Made by a program: the position numbers and the translations under genes | Notes under the pieces: generated by a model | Told to the model about the DNA's origin: nothing | The model's input: the letters and a program-made list of their open reading frames with translations, nothing else | Databases searched by the model: none | In this document: positions 45,889-55,019 of the stretch, in pieces | Position numbering within the stretch: the stretch's first letter is position 1 | Layout of the letters: every line of letters begins with the position of its first letter | Origin: Mesorhizobium sp. 1M-11 | Lineage (GTDB): Bacteria > Pseudomonadota > Alphaproteobacteria > Rhizobiales > Rhizobiaceae | Reading direction: 5' to 3' | Length of the DNA stretch: 64,000 bases | NCBI RefSeq assembly: GCF_001303895.1 | Contig: NZ_LJSD01000002.1 | Span: forward strand, 1 to 64,000

Positions 45889-46263
45889 ATGCTTTATGCA
45901 GTTCTTTGCTACGCTTCCGAAGACGTCGTCGGCTCCTGGACCAAGGAGCAGGACGACGCGGTCATGGTCAAGCTGCTCGACGTCCAGGAGAGATATGCGA
46001 AAGCCAACAAGCTCGGCCCGGTGGCCAGGCTGTTGCCGACGACAGCCGCGACGACGCTGCGCAAGGTAAAGGGCGAATCCCTCGTCATCGACGGACCCTT
46101 TGCCGAGACCAAAGAACAGTTCCTCGGCTTCTATACGGTCGATGTCGAGAACCTCGATGAAGCCTTGCAATTCGCGCGCGAGCTTTCCGAGGTCAATCCC
46201 AGCGGCGGCTCCTACGAGATCCGCCCCATTTCCATATTCAGTCCTGCAACGGTAAAATCATGA
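45889..46263 (+). CDS. YCII-related (DGPF domain) protein
   Basis: A 124-residue YCII/DGPF-domain protein. It starts MLYAVLCYASEDVVGSWTKE and has the diagnostic DGPFAETKEQFLGFYTV and a C-terminal EIRPI. The stop overlaps the start of the next gene (ATGA), coupling it to an ECF sigma factor. The pairing is typical of the ECF42 group of sigma factors. Its role in signalling is not defined. Confidence 0.9.
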   Translation: MLYAVLCYASEDVVGSWTKEQDDAVMVKLLDVQERYAKANKLGPVARLLPTTAATTLRKVKGESLVIDGPFAETKEQFLGFYTVDVENLDEALQFARELSEVNPSGGSYEIRPISIFSPATVKS

Positions 46264-47531
46264 GCGACCTGTCCTGGATCAGCAATGTCATCAGCGCCGC
46301 GCGGCCGCAGGCCATGGGAGCGTTGCTGCGCTATTTCCGCGATCTCGATACGGCGGAAGAAGCATTCCAGGACGCATGCCTGCGCGCCCTGAAGAACTGG
46401 CCGCAGAACGGGCCACCGCGTGATCCTGCCGCCTGGCTGATCTTTGTCGGCCGCAACAGCGGCATTGACGCGGTGCGCAAGAGAAGCAAGCAGACGGCGA
46501 TGCCGGATGAGGACCAGGTGTCGGACCTGGAAGATGCCGAGACCGACATCGCCGAGCGGCTGGATGGCGCACATTATCGCGACGACATCTTGAGATTGCT
46601 GTTCATCTGCTGCCACCCGGACCTGCCGCCCACACAGCAGATAGCCGTGGCGCTGCGCATCGTTTCCGGCCTTTCGGTCAAGCAGATCGCCCGCGCCTTC
46701 CTGGTTGGCGAAAGCGCCATGGAACAGCGCATCACGCGTGCCAAGGCACGCATTGCCGACGCCGGCGTGCCGTTCGAGACGCCAGGGGCGGTCGAGCGGT
46801 CGGAACGCCTCGCTGCCGTCATGGCGATGGTCTACCTCGTCTTCAACGAAGGCTATTCCACCAACAGCGGAGAGGCACAGGCGCGCGAACCTCTTTGCGA
46901 GGAGGCGATCCGGCTTGGCCGGCTGCTGTTGAGACTGTTCCAGACGGAACCGGAAGTCATGGGTCTTCTGGCCCTGACGCTGCTGCAGCACGCCCGTGCG
47001 CCGGCCCGCTTCGATGCCAATGGCGAGATCGTGCTTCTGGAGGATCAGGACCGGAAGCTCTGGAGCGGCAAGATGATCGAGGAGGGGTTGGCTCTCGTCG
47101 ACAAGGCTTTGCGTCACCGCAAGCCCGGACCCTACCAGGTGCAGGCTGCGGTCGCGGCCTTGCATGCCCGGGCGGCCAAGGCCGAGGACACCGACTGGCA
47201 GGAAATCGACCTGCTCTACAGCCTGCTTGAGAGCATGCAGCCTTCGCCGGTGGTGACGTTGAACCGCGCGGTTGCAGTTTCCAAGGTCCGCGGAGCGGAG
47301 GAAGCGCTTGCCATGATCGAACCACTGGAGGACCGGCTTTCCGGCTATTTCCACTTCTTTGGCCTGAAGGGTGGGCTTTTGATGAAACTCGGCCGCCACG
47401 ACGAGGCGCGCGTCGCCTTCGACAGAGCGATCGCGCTGGCCAACACGGCCGCCGAGGCCGCGCATATCCGCATGCATATTGACCGGCTCAAGGCCGAAGC
47501 CACGCAAGGCAAATCCGAAAAGGCGAGCTAG
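46260..47531 (+). CDS. ECF sigma factor of the ECF42 type with TPR-like C-terminal extension
   Basis: A 423-residue sigma factor. The sigma-2 region is at about 20-80 (YFRDLDTAEEAFQDACLRAL) and sigma-4 at about 125-180 (IVSGLSVKQIARAFLVGESA). The long C-terminal part (about 185-415, VYLVFNEGYSTNSGEAQARE, later GLKGGLLMKLGRHDEARVAF) is the TPR-like extension seen in ECF42 proteins and probably controls activity in place of an anti-sigma factor. It is coupled to a YCII protein upstream. The promoters it reads are unknown, but ECF42 members are linked to stress responses. Confidence 0.92.
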   Translation: MSDLSWISNVISAARPQAMGALLRYFRDLDTAEEAFQDACLRALKNWPQNGPPRDPAAWLIFVGRNSGIDAVRKRSKQTAMPDEDQVSDLEDAETDIAERLDGAHYRDDILRLLFICCHPDLPPTQQIAVALRIVSGLSVKQIARAFLVGESAMEQRITRAKARIADAGVPFETPGAVERSERLAAVMAMVYLVFNEGYSTNSGEAQAREPLCEEAIRLGRLLLRLFQTEPEVMGLLALTLLQHARAPARFDANGEIVLLEDQDRKLWSGKMIEEGLALVDKALRHRKPGPYQVQAAVAALHARAAKAEDTDWQEIDLLYSLLESMQPSPVVTLNRAVAVSKVRGAEEALAMIEPLEDRLSGYFHFFGLKGGLLMKLGRHDEARVAFDRAIALANTAAEAAHIRMHIDRLKAEATQGKSEKAS

Positions 47532-47718
47532 ATCGCCTTCTGCTCATTTTGATTTCCTTTCCGCTGGATCAATGGTCCGCGCTGCCGGCTTGGACCATGC
47601 CGGGGTGGCGGATTGTGCGCGAAACGGGTAATGCCACGCCAAAGGCCTGCCAGAGGAGCGGCGGGGTGGCGGATGGCCTGGCTGTCGCCATATCAGCACA
47701 CATTCGAAAGGGAAGACG

Positions 47719-49233
47719 ATGACGATTGCGAAGGAAACCGCCGATCTGCTCGCGAAACTCGGCGTGGCCAAGGACGTGCTTTCAGGCGGGAGCCTTGTGG
47801 TGCGCAGCCCGGTGACCGGCGAGCAGCTTGCTGCGTTGAAGACAATCTCGGCGGCCGATGCGAACAAGGCGATCGACGCTGCGCATGAGGCTTTCAAGGC
47901 CTGGCGTCTGGTGCCGGGTCCGAAGCGTGGCGAACTGGTGCGCCTGCTGGGCGAAGAGCTGCGTGCCCACAAGGCCGAGCTTGGCCGGCTGGTTTCGATC
48001 GAGGTCGGCAAGATTCCGTCCGAGGGCCTCGGCGAAGTCCAGGAAATGATCGACATCTGCGATTTCGCCGTCGGCCTTTCGCGCCAATTGTACGGCCTGA
48101 CCATCGCCACGGAACGTCCTGGCCATCGCATGATGGAAACCTGGCATCCGCTCGGTGTCGTCGGCGTCATCTCGGCTTTCAACTTCCCGGTCGCGGTGTG
48201 GTCGTGGAACGCGGCCCTTGCGCTGGTCTGTGGCGATGCCGTGGTTTGGAAGCCGTCGGAGAAGACCCCGCTCACCGCACTGGCCTGCGAGGCGATCTTC
48301 GCGCGCGCCGTCAAGCGCTTCGGCGCCGATGCGCCGGCCGGGCTCAGCCAGGTTCTTATCGGTGAGCGCGAGATCGGCGAAGTGCTGGTCGATCATCCGA
48401 AGGTGCCGCTGGTTTCGGCGACCGGCTCGACCCGCATGGGCCGCGAGGTCGGTCCGCGGCTGGCCAAGCGTTTCGCGCGCGCCGTTCTGGAGCTCGGCGG
48501 CAACAATGCCGGCATCGTCTGCCCGACGGCCGATCTCGACATGGCGCTGCGCGCCATTGCCTTCGGCGCCATGGGCACCGCCGGCCAGCGCTGCACCACG
48601 CTGCGCCGCCTGTTCGTGCACGAGAGCGTCTACGATCAGATCGTCCCGCGCCTGAAGAAGGCCTATGAGAGCGTTTCGGTCGGCAACCCGCTCGAGACCT
48701 CGTCGCTGGTCGGTCCGCTGATCGACAAGATGGCGTTCGACGGCATGCAGAAGGCGCTGAAGGAAGCCGGAGAGCATGGCGGCAAGGTCACTGGCGGCGC
48801 CCGTGTCGAGAACGGTCATGCGGACGCCTATTACGTGCGTCCGGCACTGGTGGAGATGCCGAAGCAGGCAGGCCCGGTGCTGGAAGAGACCTTCGCCCCC
48901 ATCCTCTACGTGATGAAATACTCCGACTTCGATGCGGTGCTCGACCTGCACAACGCCGTCGGTGCCGGCCTGTCGTCGTCGATCTTCACGCGCGACCTGC
49001 AGGAATCGGAACGTTTCCTCAGCGCCGACGGTTCGGACTGCGGCATCGCCAACGTCAATATCGGCACGTCGGGTGCCGAGATCGGCGGTGCGTTCGGTGG
49101 CGAGAAGGAGACCGGCGGTGGTCGTGAGAGCGGTTCGGATGCGTGGAAGGCCTATATGCGCCGCGCCACCAATACCGTGAACTACTCCAAGGCGCTGCCG
49201 TTGGCGCAGGGCGTGTCCTTCGACATCGATTGA
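47719..49233 (+). CDS. amaB: Aldehyde dehydrogenase of the ALDH7 type
   Basis: A 504-residue NAD-dependent aldehyde dehydrogenase. The stretches VVGVISAFNFPVAVWSWNAA, ELGGNNAGIV (catalytic Glu) and FGAMGTAGQRCTTLRRLFVH (catalytic Cys) fit the antiquitin group, which oxidises 2-aminoadipate semialdehyde in lysine breakdown. The symbol amaB is a best guess. gcdH lies 13 kb away in the same window and would act later in that route. A terminator follows. Two 12-base direct repeats, CGGGGTGGCGGA, occur upstream at 47601 and 47662. Confidence 0.85.
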   Translation: MTIAKETADLLAKLGVAKDVLSGGSLVVRSPVTGEQLAALKTISAADANKAIDAAHEAFKAWRLVPGPKRGELVRLLGEELRAHKAELGRLVSIEVGKIPSEGLGEVQEMIDICDFAVGLSRQLYGLTIATERPGHRMMETWHPLGVVGVISAFNFPVAVWSWNAALALVCGDAVVWKPSEKTPLTALACEAIFARAVKRFGADAPAGLSQVLIGEREIGEVLVDHPKVPLVSATGSTRMGREVGPRLAKRFARAVLELGGNNAGIVCPTADLDMALRAIAFGAMGTAGQRCTTLRRLFVHESVYDQIVPRLKKAYESVSVGNPLETSSLVGPLIDKMAFDGMQKALKEAGEHGGKVTGGARVENGHADAYYVRPALVEMPKQAGPVLEETFAPILYVMKYSDFDAVLDLHNAVGAGLSSSIFTRDLQESERFLSADGSDCGIANVNIGTSGAEIGGAFGGEKETGGGRESGSDAWKAYMRRATNTVNYSKALPLAQGVSFDID

Positions 49234-49261
49234 TCGCTTTCCCAATTCCGACTTTTGACGA

Positions 49262-49291
49262 ACGGCGGGCCTCGGTCCGCCGTTTTTCTTT
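49262..49291 (+). terminator. Rho-independent terminator of the ALDH7 gene
   Basis: A 7-bp stem ACGGCGG/CCGCCGT with an 8-base loop runs into TTTTTCTTT. It lies about 30 bases after the stop codon and isolates the gene from the serine-cycle operon. Confidence 0.85.
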
Positions 49292-49388
49292 GTGCTTCGA
49301 CAGAGATGCGTTCCGGGTAGCGCCCGACCTATCCGGGGTGGGGTTTTGCCTACCCGGCAGGCAGGTTTGGCCCGACGCTTGATGGCGG

Positions 49389-49409
49389 AAGGTTCCACCT
49401 TGGCAGGTG
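49389..49409. promoter_or_regulatory. Overlapping palindromes upstream of the serine-cycle operon
   Basis: AAGGT-TCC-ACCTT (49389-49401) overlaps CACCT-TGGC-AGGTG (49396-49409), two perfect 5-bp arm palindromes. They lie about 105 bases before the sgaA start and are candidates for a regulator site. A further CGGCGG-AAC-CCGCCG hairpin lies at 49447-49461. Confidence 0.4.
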
Positions 49410-49513
49410 TTGTGAGGAATTGACCAGGAAAAGATTATTCTTCTCACGGCGGAACCCGCCGAATGCCTGCCGGCCTCCTCTGAAGCCGGCGCAGACAGAT
49501 CGGGAGGATCATC

Positions 49514-50704
49514 ATGGCTGGTTTTACGCATCTCTTCGTCCCTGGGCCGACCAACGTTCCGGAAGCCGTCCGGCAGGCCATGAACCTGGCGATGGAAGAC
49601 ATGCGCGCCTCAACTTTTCCGCAACTGACGCTCGGCCTTTTCGAGGGGCTGAAGCAGGTGTTCAAGAACGAGACCGGCCGCGTCTTCATCTACCCATCGT
49701 CGGGAACCGGTGCCTGGGAATCAGGTATCACCAACACGCTGAACCCCGGCGACCGCGTGTTGATGTCGCGCTTCGGACAGTTCTCGCATCTGTGGGTCGA
49801 CATGGCCGAACGGCTGGAACTCGACGTTGATGTCGTGGATGTGGAATGGGGTACCGGCGTACCGGTCGAGATCTACGCCGAGCGGCTTGCGGCCGACAAG
49901 GAACATCGCATCAAGGCGGTGTTCTGCACGCACAATGAGACGGCGACGGGCGTGACCAGCGATGTGGCCGGCGTGCGCAAGGCGCTGGATGCCGCTGGCC
50001 ACCCGGCATTGCTCTTCGTCGACGGCGTGTCGTCGATCGGTTCGATCGATTTCCGCCAGGAAGAATGGGGTGTCGACTGCGCCGTCAGCGGCTCGCAGAA
50101 GGGCTTCATGCTGCCGGCTGGTCTCGGCTTCCTGTCGGTCAGCCAGAAGGCGCTTACTGCCGCCAAGACGGCAAAGGGCCGGCGTTGTTACTTCTCCTTC
50201 GAGGACATGATCCGCGCCAACGACACCGGCTACTTCCCCTACACGCCGGCAACCCAGCTGCTGCGCGGCCTGCGCGTCTCGCTTGACCTGATCGAGGCGG
50301 AAGGGCTGGAGGCGATCTTCGCCCGCCACCATCATCTCGCCGAAGGCGTGCGCAAGGCAGTTGATGCCTGGGGCCTGAAGCTCTGCGCCAAGGAGCGCAA
50401 ATGGCATTCCGACACGGTGAGCGCCGTCTATGTGCCGGAAGGCATCGACAGCGCGGAAGTGGTGAAGCGCGCCTATCACAAATACCAGACCTCGCTCGGC
50501 GTCGGCCTGAACAAGGTGGCCGGCAAGGTGTTCCGCATCGGCCATCTCGGCTGGCTGAACGAGGTGATGGTGTGCGGTGCGCTGTCGGCCGCTGAAATGG
50601 CGTTGCGCGACTGCGGCGTGAAGCTGGCTCCGGGCTCAGGTGTCGGAGCGGCGCTCGAGCACTTCCGTCTGGCCGAGCCGGCTGCTGTCGCCAAGGCCGC
50701 TTGA
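49514..50704 (+). CDS. sgaA: Serine-glyoxylate aminotransferase
   Basis: A 396-residue PLP enzyme that converts serine and glyoxylate to hydroxypyruvate and glycine, the entry of carbon into the serine cycle. It starts AGFTHLFVPGPTNVPEAVRQ, a typical class V aminotransferase beginning, and the PLP-binding Lys196 is in VSGSQKGFMLPAGLG. The length fits SgaA. It heads an operon with malyl-CoA lyase, malate-CoA ligase and a hydroxyacid dehydrogenase, which confirms the serine-cycle role over other alanine-glyoxylate aminotransferases. Confidence 0.95.
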   Translation: MAGFTHLFVPGPTNVPEAVRQAMNLAMEDMRASTFPQLTLGLFEGLKQVFKNETGRVFIYPSSGTGAWESGITNTLNPGDRVLMSRFGQFSHLWVDMAERLELDVDVVDVEWGTGVPVEIYAERLAADKEHRIKAVFCTHNETATGVTSDVAGVRKALDAAGHPALLFVDGVSSIGSIDFRQEEWGVDCAVSGSQKGFMLPAGLGFLSVSQKALTAAKTAKGRRCYFSFEDMIRANDTGYFPYTPATQLLRGLRVSLDLIEAEGLEAIFARHHHLAEGVRKAVDAWGLKLCAKERKWHSDTVSAVYVPEGIDSAEVVKRAYHKYQTSLGVGLNKVAGKVFRIGHLGWLNEVMVCGALSAAEMALRDCGVKLAPGSGVGAALEHFRLAEPAAVAKAA

Positions 50705-50729
50705 ACTCCGGTCAGGGAGGAGACCTGCG

Positions 50730-51695
50730 ATGAGCCATACGATCAACCACCTGCGCAAGCTGCGCCTGCAGCGTTCAGAGCTTGCGGTTCCGGGCTCCAA
50801 TCCGGAGATGATCACCAAGGCAGCGGCAAGCGCTGCCGACTTCATCTTCCTCGATATCGAGGATGCGGTCGCGCCACCCGACAAGGAGCGGGCGCGCCGG
50901 AATATCATCGAGGCGCTGAACGACATCGATTGGCGCGCGAAGGGCAAGACCGTGTCGGTGCGCATCAACGGTCTCGACACGCACTACATGTACCGCGACG
51001 TCGTCGACATCATGGAACAGGCCGGCGATCGGCTGGATACGATCCTGGTTCCCAAGGTCGGCGTGCCGGCCGACCTCTATATGGTCGAAGCGATGGTCAA
51101 CCAGATCGAAATGGCCAAGGGCTACAAGACCCGTGTCGGCCTGGAGGCACTGATCGAGACGGCGCTCGGCATGGCCAATGTCGAGGCGATCGCCGCTTTC
51201 GGCGGTCGGCTGGAAGCTCTGCATTTCGGCGTCGCCGACTATGCCGCAAGCTGCAAGGCGCGCACCGTCAACATCGGCGGGCTCAATCCCGACTATCCCG
51301 GCGATCAGTGGCATTTTGCACTGTCGCGCATGACGGTTGCCTGCCGTGCCTACGGTCTGCGCGCCATTGACGGCCCGTTCGGCGATTTCTCGGATCCGGA
51401 TGGATACATGGCTGCCGCTCGCCGCGCCGCAGCGCTCGGCATCGAAGGAAAGTGGGCGATCCATCCCTCGCAGATCGAGCTCGCCAATGCCGTGTTCTCG
51501 CCGCCGGAGAAGGAAGTCACCCGCGCCAAGCGCATCATCGAGGTGCTGAAGGAAGCGGAAGAGCAAGGCAAGGGCGCGGCCGCACTGGACGGCAAGATGA
51601 TCGATGCCGCTTCCGAGCGCATGGCCCGCAACGTTCTGGTGACGCACGAAGCAATCGAGCAGTCGGCGCGTTCGCGCCAGGCATTACCGAACTGA
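50730..51695 (+). CDS. mcl: Malyl-CoA lyase
   Basis: A 321-residue lyase of the CitE-like family that splits malyl-CoA into acetyl-CoA and glyoxylate in the serine cycle. Characteristic parts are [54 protein letters not shown] and [18 protein letters not shown]. The ATG with GGGAGGAG upstream fixes the start, as the frame is open into sgaA. It lies 25 bases after sgaA and 13 before mtkA. In Methylobacterium mcl is instead beside ppc. Confidence 0.94.
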   Translation: MSHTINHLRKLRLQRSELAVPGSNPEMITKAAASAADFIFLDIEDAVAPPDKERARRNIIEALNDIDWRAKGKTVSVRINGLDTHYMYRDVVDIMEQAGDRLDTILVPKVGVPADLYMVEAMVNQIEMAKGYKTRVGLEALIETALGMANVEAIAAFGGRLEALHFGVADYAASCKARTVNIGGLNPDYPGDQWHFALSRMTVACRAYGLRAIDGPFGDFSDPDGYMAAARRAAALGIEGKWAIHPSQIELANAVFSPPEKEVTRAKRIIEVLKEAEEQGKGAAALDGKMIDAASERMARNVLVTHEAIEQSARSRQALPN

Positions 51696-51708
51696 GGAGG
51701 AGTTCGAC

Positions 51709-52893
51709 ATGGATATTCATGAATACCAGGCCAAGGAACTGCTTTCGCGCCATTCGGTGCACATTCCGCGCGGTGGGCTGGCCTACAGCCCCGAACAGGC
51801 GGCCTATCGCACGCGTGAGATCGGTGGCGACAAGTGGGTGGTGAAAGCCCAGATCCATTCCGGTGCGCGCGGCAAGGCCGGCGGCATCCGTATCTGCAAA
51901 TCCGACAAGGAAGTGTCCGACGCAGCGGAAGCGATGCTCGGGCGCAAGCTGGTGACGCACCAGACCGGGCCGCGCGGCAAGCTGGTCTCGCGCCTCTACA
52001 TCGAGGAAACCGTCGACATCCGCCAGGAGATCTATCTCGGCTTCGTGCTCGACCGCAAAGCCGAGCGCGTGATGATCGTGGCCTCTGCTTCGGGCGGCAT
52101 GGAGATCGAGGAGATCGCCGAGCGCCAGCCGGATTCGATTATCCGCGCCATTGTCGACCCCGGCGTCGGCATGCAGCAATTCCAGGCGCGCGAGATCGCG
52201 TTTGGGCTCGGGCTGGAGAACAGCCTGATCGGCAAGGCGACCGACACCATCATGGGTTGCTACCAGGTATTCCGCGACTATGACGCCTCGATGCTGGAGA
52301 TCAATCCGCTGGTGGTGACGCGCGACGGCAGTCTGATGGCACTCGATGCCAAGATGTCGTTCGACGAGAACGCGCTGTTCCGCCGGCCCGAGATTTCGGA
52401 ATTGCGCGACAAATCGCAGGAAGATCCGCGCGAGACCTTCGCCAGTGATCGCGGCCTCTCCTATGTCGGGCTGGAAGGCAATATCGGTTGCATCATCAAC
52501 GGTGCAGGGCTCGCCATGGCGACGATGGACATGATCAAGATCGCCGGCGGTGAGCCCGCCAACTTCCTGGACATTGGCGGCGGCGCTTCGCCGGAACGTG
52601 TCGCCAAGGCATTCCGTGCCGTGCTGGCCGACAAGAATGTCGAGACCATCCTGGTCAACATCTTCGCTGGCATCAACCGCTGCGACTGGGTGGCTGAAGG
52701 CGTTCTGAAGGCGATCCACGAGGTTGGCGTCAACGTGCCCCTGGTGGTGCGGCTGGCAGGCACCAATGTCGAGGAAGGCCGCCGCATCCTGAGTGCGTCG
52801 GGTCAATCGATCATCGTCGCCGACACGCTTGCCGAAGCCGCCGAGAAGGCGGTCGCGGCGATGCACCAGTCAACACTCAAGAAAGCCAGCTGA
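51709..52893 (+). CDS. mtkA: Malate-CoA ligase subunit beta
   Basis: A 394-residue ATP-grasp subunit (SucC-like) that with MtkB converts malate, CoA and ATP to malyl-CoA. It opens [20 protein letters not shown] and contains [19 protein letters not shown] and [24 protein letters not shown] segment [20 protein letters not shown]. By sequence alone it resembles succinyl-CoA synthetase beta, but the place between mcl and hprA in a serine-cycle operon favours malate thiokinase. Confidence 0.92.
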   Translation: MDIHEYQAKELLSRHSVHIPRGGLAYSPEQAAYRTREIGGDKWVVKAQIHSGARGKAGGIRICKSDKEVSDAAEAMLGRKLVTHQTGPRGKLVSRLYIEETVDIRQEIYLGFVLDRKAERVMIVASASGGMEIEEIAERQPDSIIRAIVDPGVGMQQFQAREIAFGLGLENSLIGKATDTIMGCYQVFRDYDASMLEINPLVVTRDGSLMALDAKMSFDENALFRRPEISELRDKSQEDPRETFASDRGLSYVGLEGNIGCIINGAGLAMATMDMIKIAGGEPANFLDIGGGASPERVAKAFRAVLADKNVETILVNIFAGINRCDWVAEGVLKAIHEVGVNVPLVVRLAGTNVEEGRRILSASGQSIIVADTLAEAAEKAVAAMHQSTLKKAS

Positions 52894-52904
52894 GGGAGGG
52901 CAAG

Positions 52905-53804
52905 ATGTCAGTTCTGCTTAATCGCAACACGAAGGTCATCGTCCAGGGCCTCACCGGCAAGATCGGTTCCTTCCATGCCGAGGACATGAAGCGCTATGGC
53001 ACCAACGTCGTCGGCGGCGTGACGCCCGGAAAAGGCGGACAGTCTCAGCAGGGCATTCCGGTGTTCAACACGGTCAAGGGCGCGGTGCGCGAGACCGGCG
53101 CGGAAGCCAGCATCGTGTTCGTGCCGCCGCCCTTTGCGGCAGACTCGATCATGGAGGCCGCGGATGCAGGCATCAAACTCTGCGTCTGCATCACCGACGG
53201 CATTCCTTCGCAGGACATGATGCGGGTGAAGCGCTACATGCTGCGCTATCGCCGCGAGGACCGCATGACGCTGATTGGCCCGAACTGCGCCGGCGTCATC
53301 ACGCCGGGACAGGCGTTGATGGGGATCATGCCGGGTTCGATCTATCTGCCTGGCCGCGTCGGCATCGTCGGTCGCTCGGGTACGCTGGGTTATGAAGCCG
53401 CTTCGCAGATGAAGGCGCTGGGTATCGGGGTGTCGACCAGCGTGGGCATCGGTGGCGATCCGATCAACGGCTCATCTTTCAAGGACATCCTCGAATTGTT
53501 CGAGAATGACGATGAGACGGATGCAGTGGTGATGATTGGCGAGATCGGCGGGCCGCAGGAGGCGGAGGCTGCCGAATGGGCCAAGACCAATATGAAGAAA
53601 CCGCTGATTGCCTACATCGCCGGCCTGTCGGCGCCGAAGGGCAAGCGCATGGGCCATGCGGGCGCCATCATCTCCGCCTTCGGTGAATCCGCGCAGGAGA
53701 AGGTCGAGATCCTGCGTGATGCCGGTGTTACTATCGTAGCCACGCCGGCCTCTTTCGGGCCAACCGTCGCCGGCGTGCTGGATGAGCAGCGCAAAGCAGC
53801 CTAA
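52905..53804 (+). CDS. mtkB: Malate-CoA ligase subunit alpha
   Basis: A 299-residue SucD-like subunit that carries the phosphohistidine. It begins SVLLNRNTKVIVQGLTGKIG, has the CoA-binding Rossmann part, VGIVGRSGTLGYEAASQM, and the active-site His251 in GKRMGHAGAIISAF. It follows mtkA by 11 bases. With MtkA it feeds malyl-CoA to Mcl. The same caution about succinyl-CoA synthetase applies. Confidence 0.92.
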   Translation: MSVLLNRNTKVIVQGLTGKIGSFHAEDMKRYGTNVVGGVTPGKGGQSQQGIPVFNTVKGAVRETGAEASIVFVPPPFAADSIMEAADAGIKLCVCITDGIPSQDMMRVKRYMLRYRREDRMTLIGPNCAGVITPGQALMGIMPGSIYLPGRVGIVGRSGTLGYEAASQMKALGIGVSTSVGIGGDPINGSSFKDILELFENDDETDAVVMIGEIGGPQEAEAAEWAKTNMKKPLIAYIAGLSAPKGKRMGHAGAIISAFGESAQEKVEILRDAGVTIVATPASFGPTVAGVLDEQRKAA

Positions 53805-53879
53805 ACAGGTCGACGCAATCGTCTTGAGGGGCGGTGCCGGTCCCGGTGCCGCCCCAGCCATGCCAAGCAGGAGCAAATA

Positions 53880-54848
53880 ATGAAGCCACGCGTGATCGTG
53901 ACCCGGAAGTGGCCGGCCGCCGTCGAACAGGTGCTGGCCGAGCGCTTCGATACCACCCTCAATGCGGGCGACATTCCGTTCACGGCCACGCAGCTCAAGG
54001 CAGCCCTGCTGAATTTCGATGCCGTTCTGCCGACCGTCAGCGACAAGCTGCCGGCCGAGGTTTTCCCTGAGGAGCAGCCCCGAGCCAAGATCATCGGCAA
54101 TTTCGGCGTCGGCTTCAGCCACATCGATGTCGAGACGGCGAAACGACGTGGCATTGTGGTGACCAATACGCCGGGCGTGCTCACCGATTGTACCGCCGAT
54201 ATCGCGATGAGCCTGCTGCTTGCCGTTGCCCGCCGCACCGGCGAGGGCGAACGTCAGCTTCGCGCCGGCGAGTGGCAAGGCTGGTGCCCGACCCACATGA
54301 TCGGCGCCAAGGTGACCGGCAAGACGATCGGCATCATCGGCATGGGCCGCATCGGCAAGGCAATGGCTCGTCGGGCGCATTTCGGCTTCGGCATGAAGGT
54401 GATCTTCTTCAATCGATCCCGCGTGGACGACGAGGAGACGCGTGCGATGGGCGCGACGCAACTGCCTTCGATCGAGGCGGTCCTGGAACAGGCCGATTTT
54501 GTCTCTCTGCATTGCCCCGGCGGCGCCGAAAACCGCAACCTGATCAATGCCGAGCGGCTTGCACACATGAAGAAGAGCGCCTTCCTGATCAACACGGCGC
54601 GCGGCGATGTGGTCGACGAGACCGCGCTGGCCGATGCGCTGGAGAGCGGCGTGATCGCAGGCGCGGGGCTCGACGTCTTCGCTCAGGAACCGCAGGTGCC
54701 GGAACGATTGACCAGGCTGGAGAACACCGTGCTGTTGCCGCATCTCGGCAGCGCCACCGAAGAGACCCGTGTCGCCATGGGCATGAAGGTGGTCGACAAC
54801 ATCACCGCCTTCTTTGCAGGGGAGGCTATTCCTGATCGCGTTGTCTGA
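53880..54848 (+). CDS. hprA: Hydroxypyruvate/glyoxylate reductase (2-hydroxyacid dehydrogenase)
   Basis: A 322-residue D-2-hydroxyacid dehydrogenase. The nucleotide-binding loop GIIGMGRIGKA lies at residues 151-161, and the catalytic Arg241 (INTARGDVVDE), Glu270 (VFAQEPQVP) and His288 (LLPHLGS) are all present. The sequence after the second strand, FFNRS, suggests NADPH may be accepted. It ends the serine-cycle operon, and a glycerate-forming step from hydroxypyruvate is expected there. A glyoxylate or formate-related activity cannot be excluded from sequence. Confidence 0.9.
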   Translation: MKPRVIVTRKWPAAVEQVLAERFDTTLNAGDIPFTATQLKAALLNFDAVLPTVSDKLPAEVFPEEQPRAKIIGNFGVGFSHIDVETAKRRGIVVTNTPGVLTDCTADIAMSLLLAVARRTGEGERQLRAGEWQGWCPTHMIGAKVTGKTIGIIGMGRIGKAMARRAHFGFGMKVIFFNRSRVDDEETRAMGATQLPSIEAVLEQADFVSLHCPGGAENRNLINAERLAHMKKSAFLINTARGDVVDETALADALESGVIAGAGLDVFAQEPQVPERLTRLENTVLLPHLGSATEETRVAMGMKVVDNITAFFAGEAIPDRVV

Positions 54849-54970
54849 TCGCGATCCATTCAACAGAGGTTGCGAGCGCAAGCTCTTGTCTAATCCACCG
54901 ACCTAAGCGGATTGGTTTTCTCCGATCTCCGCACACTTCGCCACATCCATCCTTTGGACTTGAACCAAAG

Positions 54971-54996
54971 GGTGAATATGTTTACCTATGGTGAAC
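54971..54996. promoter_or_regulatory. Operator-like palindrome array upstream of the XRE-cupin gene
   Basis: Three alternating half sites GGTGAA, TTTACC and GGTGAA form two overlapping palindromes. The stronger is GTTTACC-TAT-GGTGAAC (54980-54996, 6 of 7 arm pairs matching) and the other is GGTGAA-TATG-TTTACC. They end 23 bases before the regulator start chosen here, a usual place for an autoregulatory site. Confidence 0.6.
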
Positions 54997-55019
54997 ACGC
55001 GAAGTTTCGGGGGTATATA

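Noticed and set aside
47782..49398. Long leftward open frame (538 codons) opposite the ALDH7 gene
   Set aside because: It mirrors the codon bias of the aldehyde dehydrogenase and shows no family motif.
51709..53804. Reading mtkA and mtkB as succinyl-CoA synthetase sucC and sucD
   Set aside because: The family cannot be told apart by eye, but sucCD usually lie with sucA and mdh. Here the neighbours are sgaA, mcl and a hydroxyacid dehydrogenase, so malate-CoA ligase is favoured.
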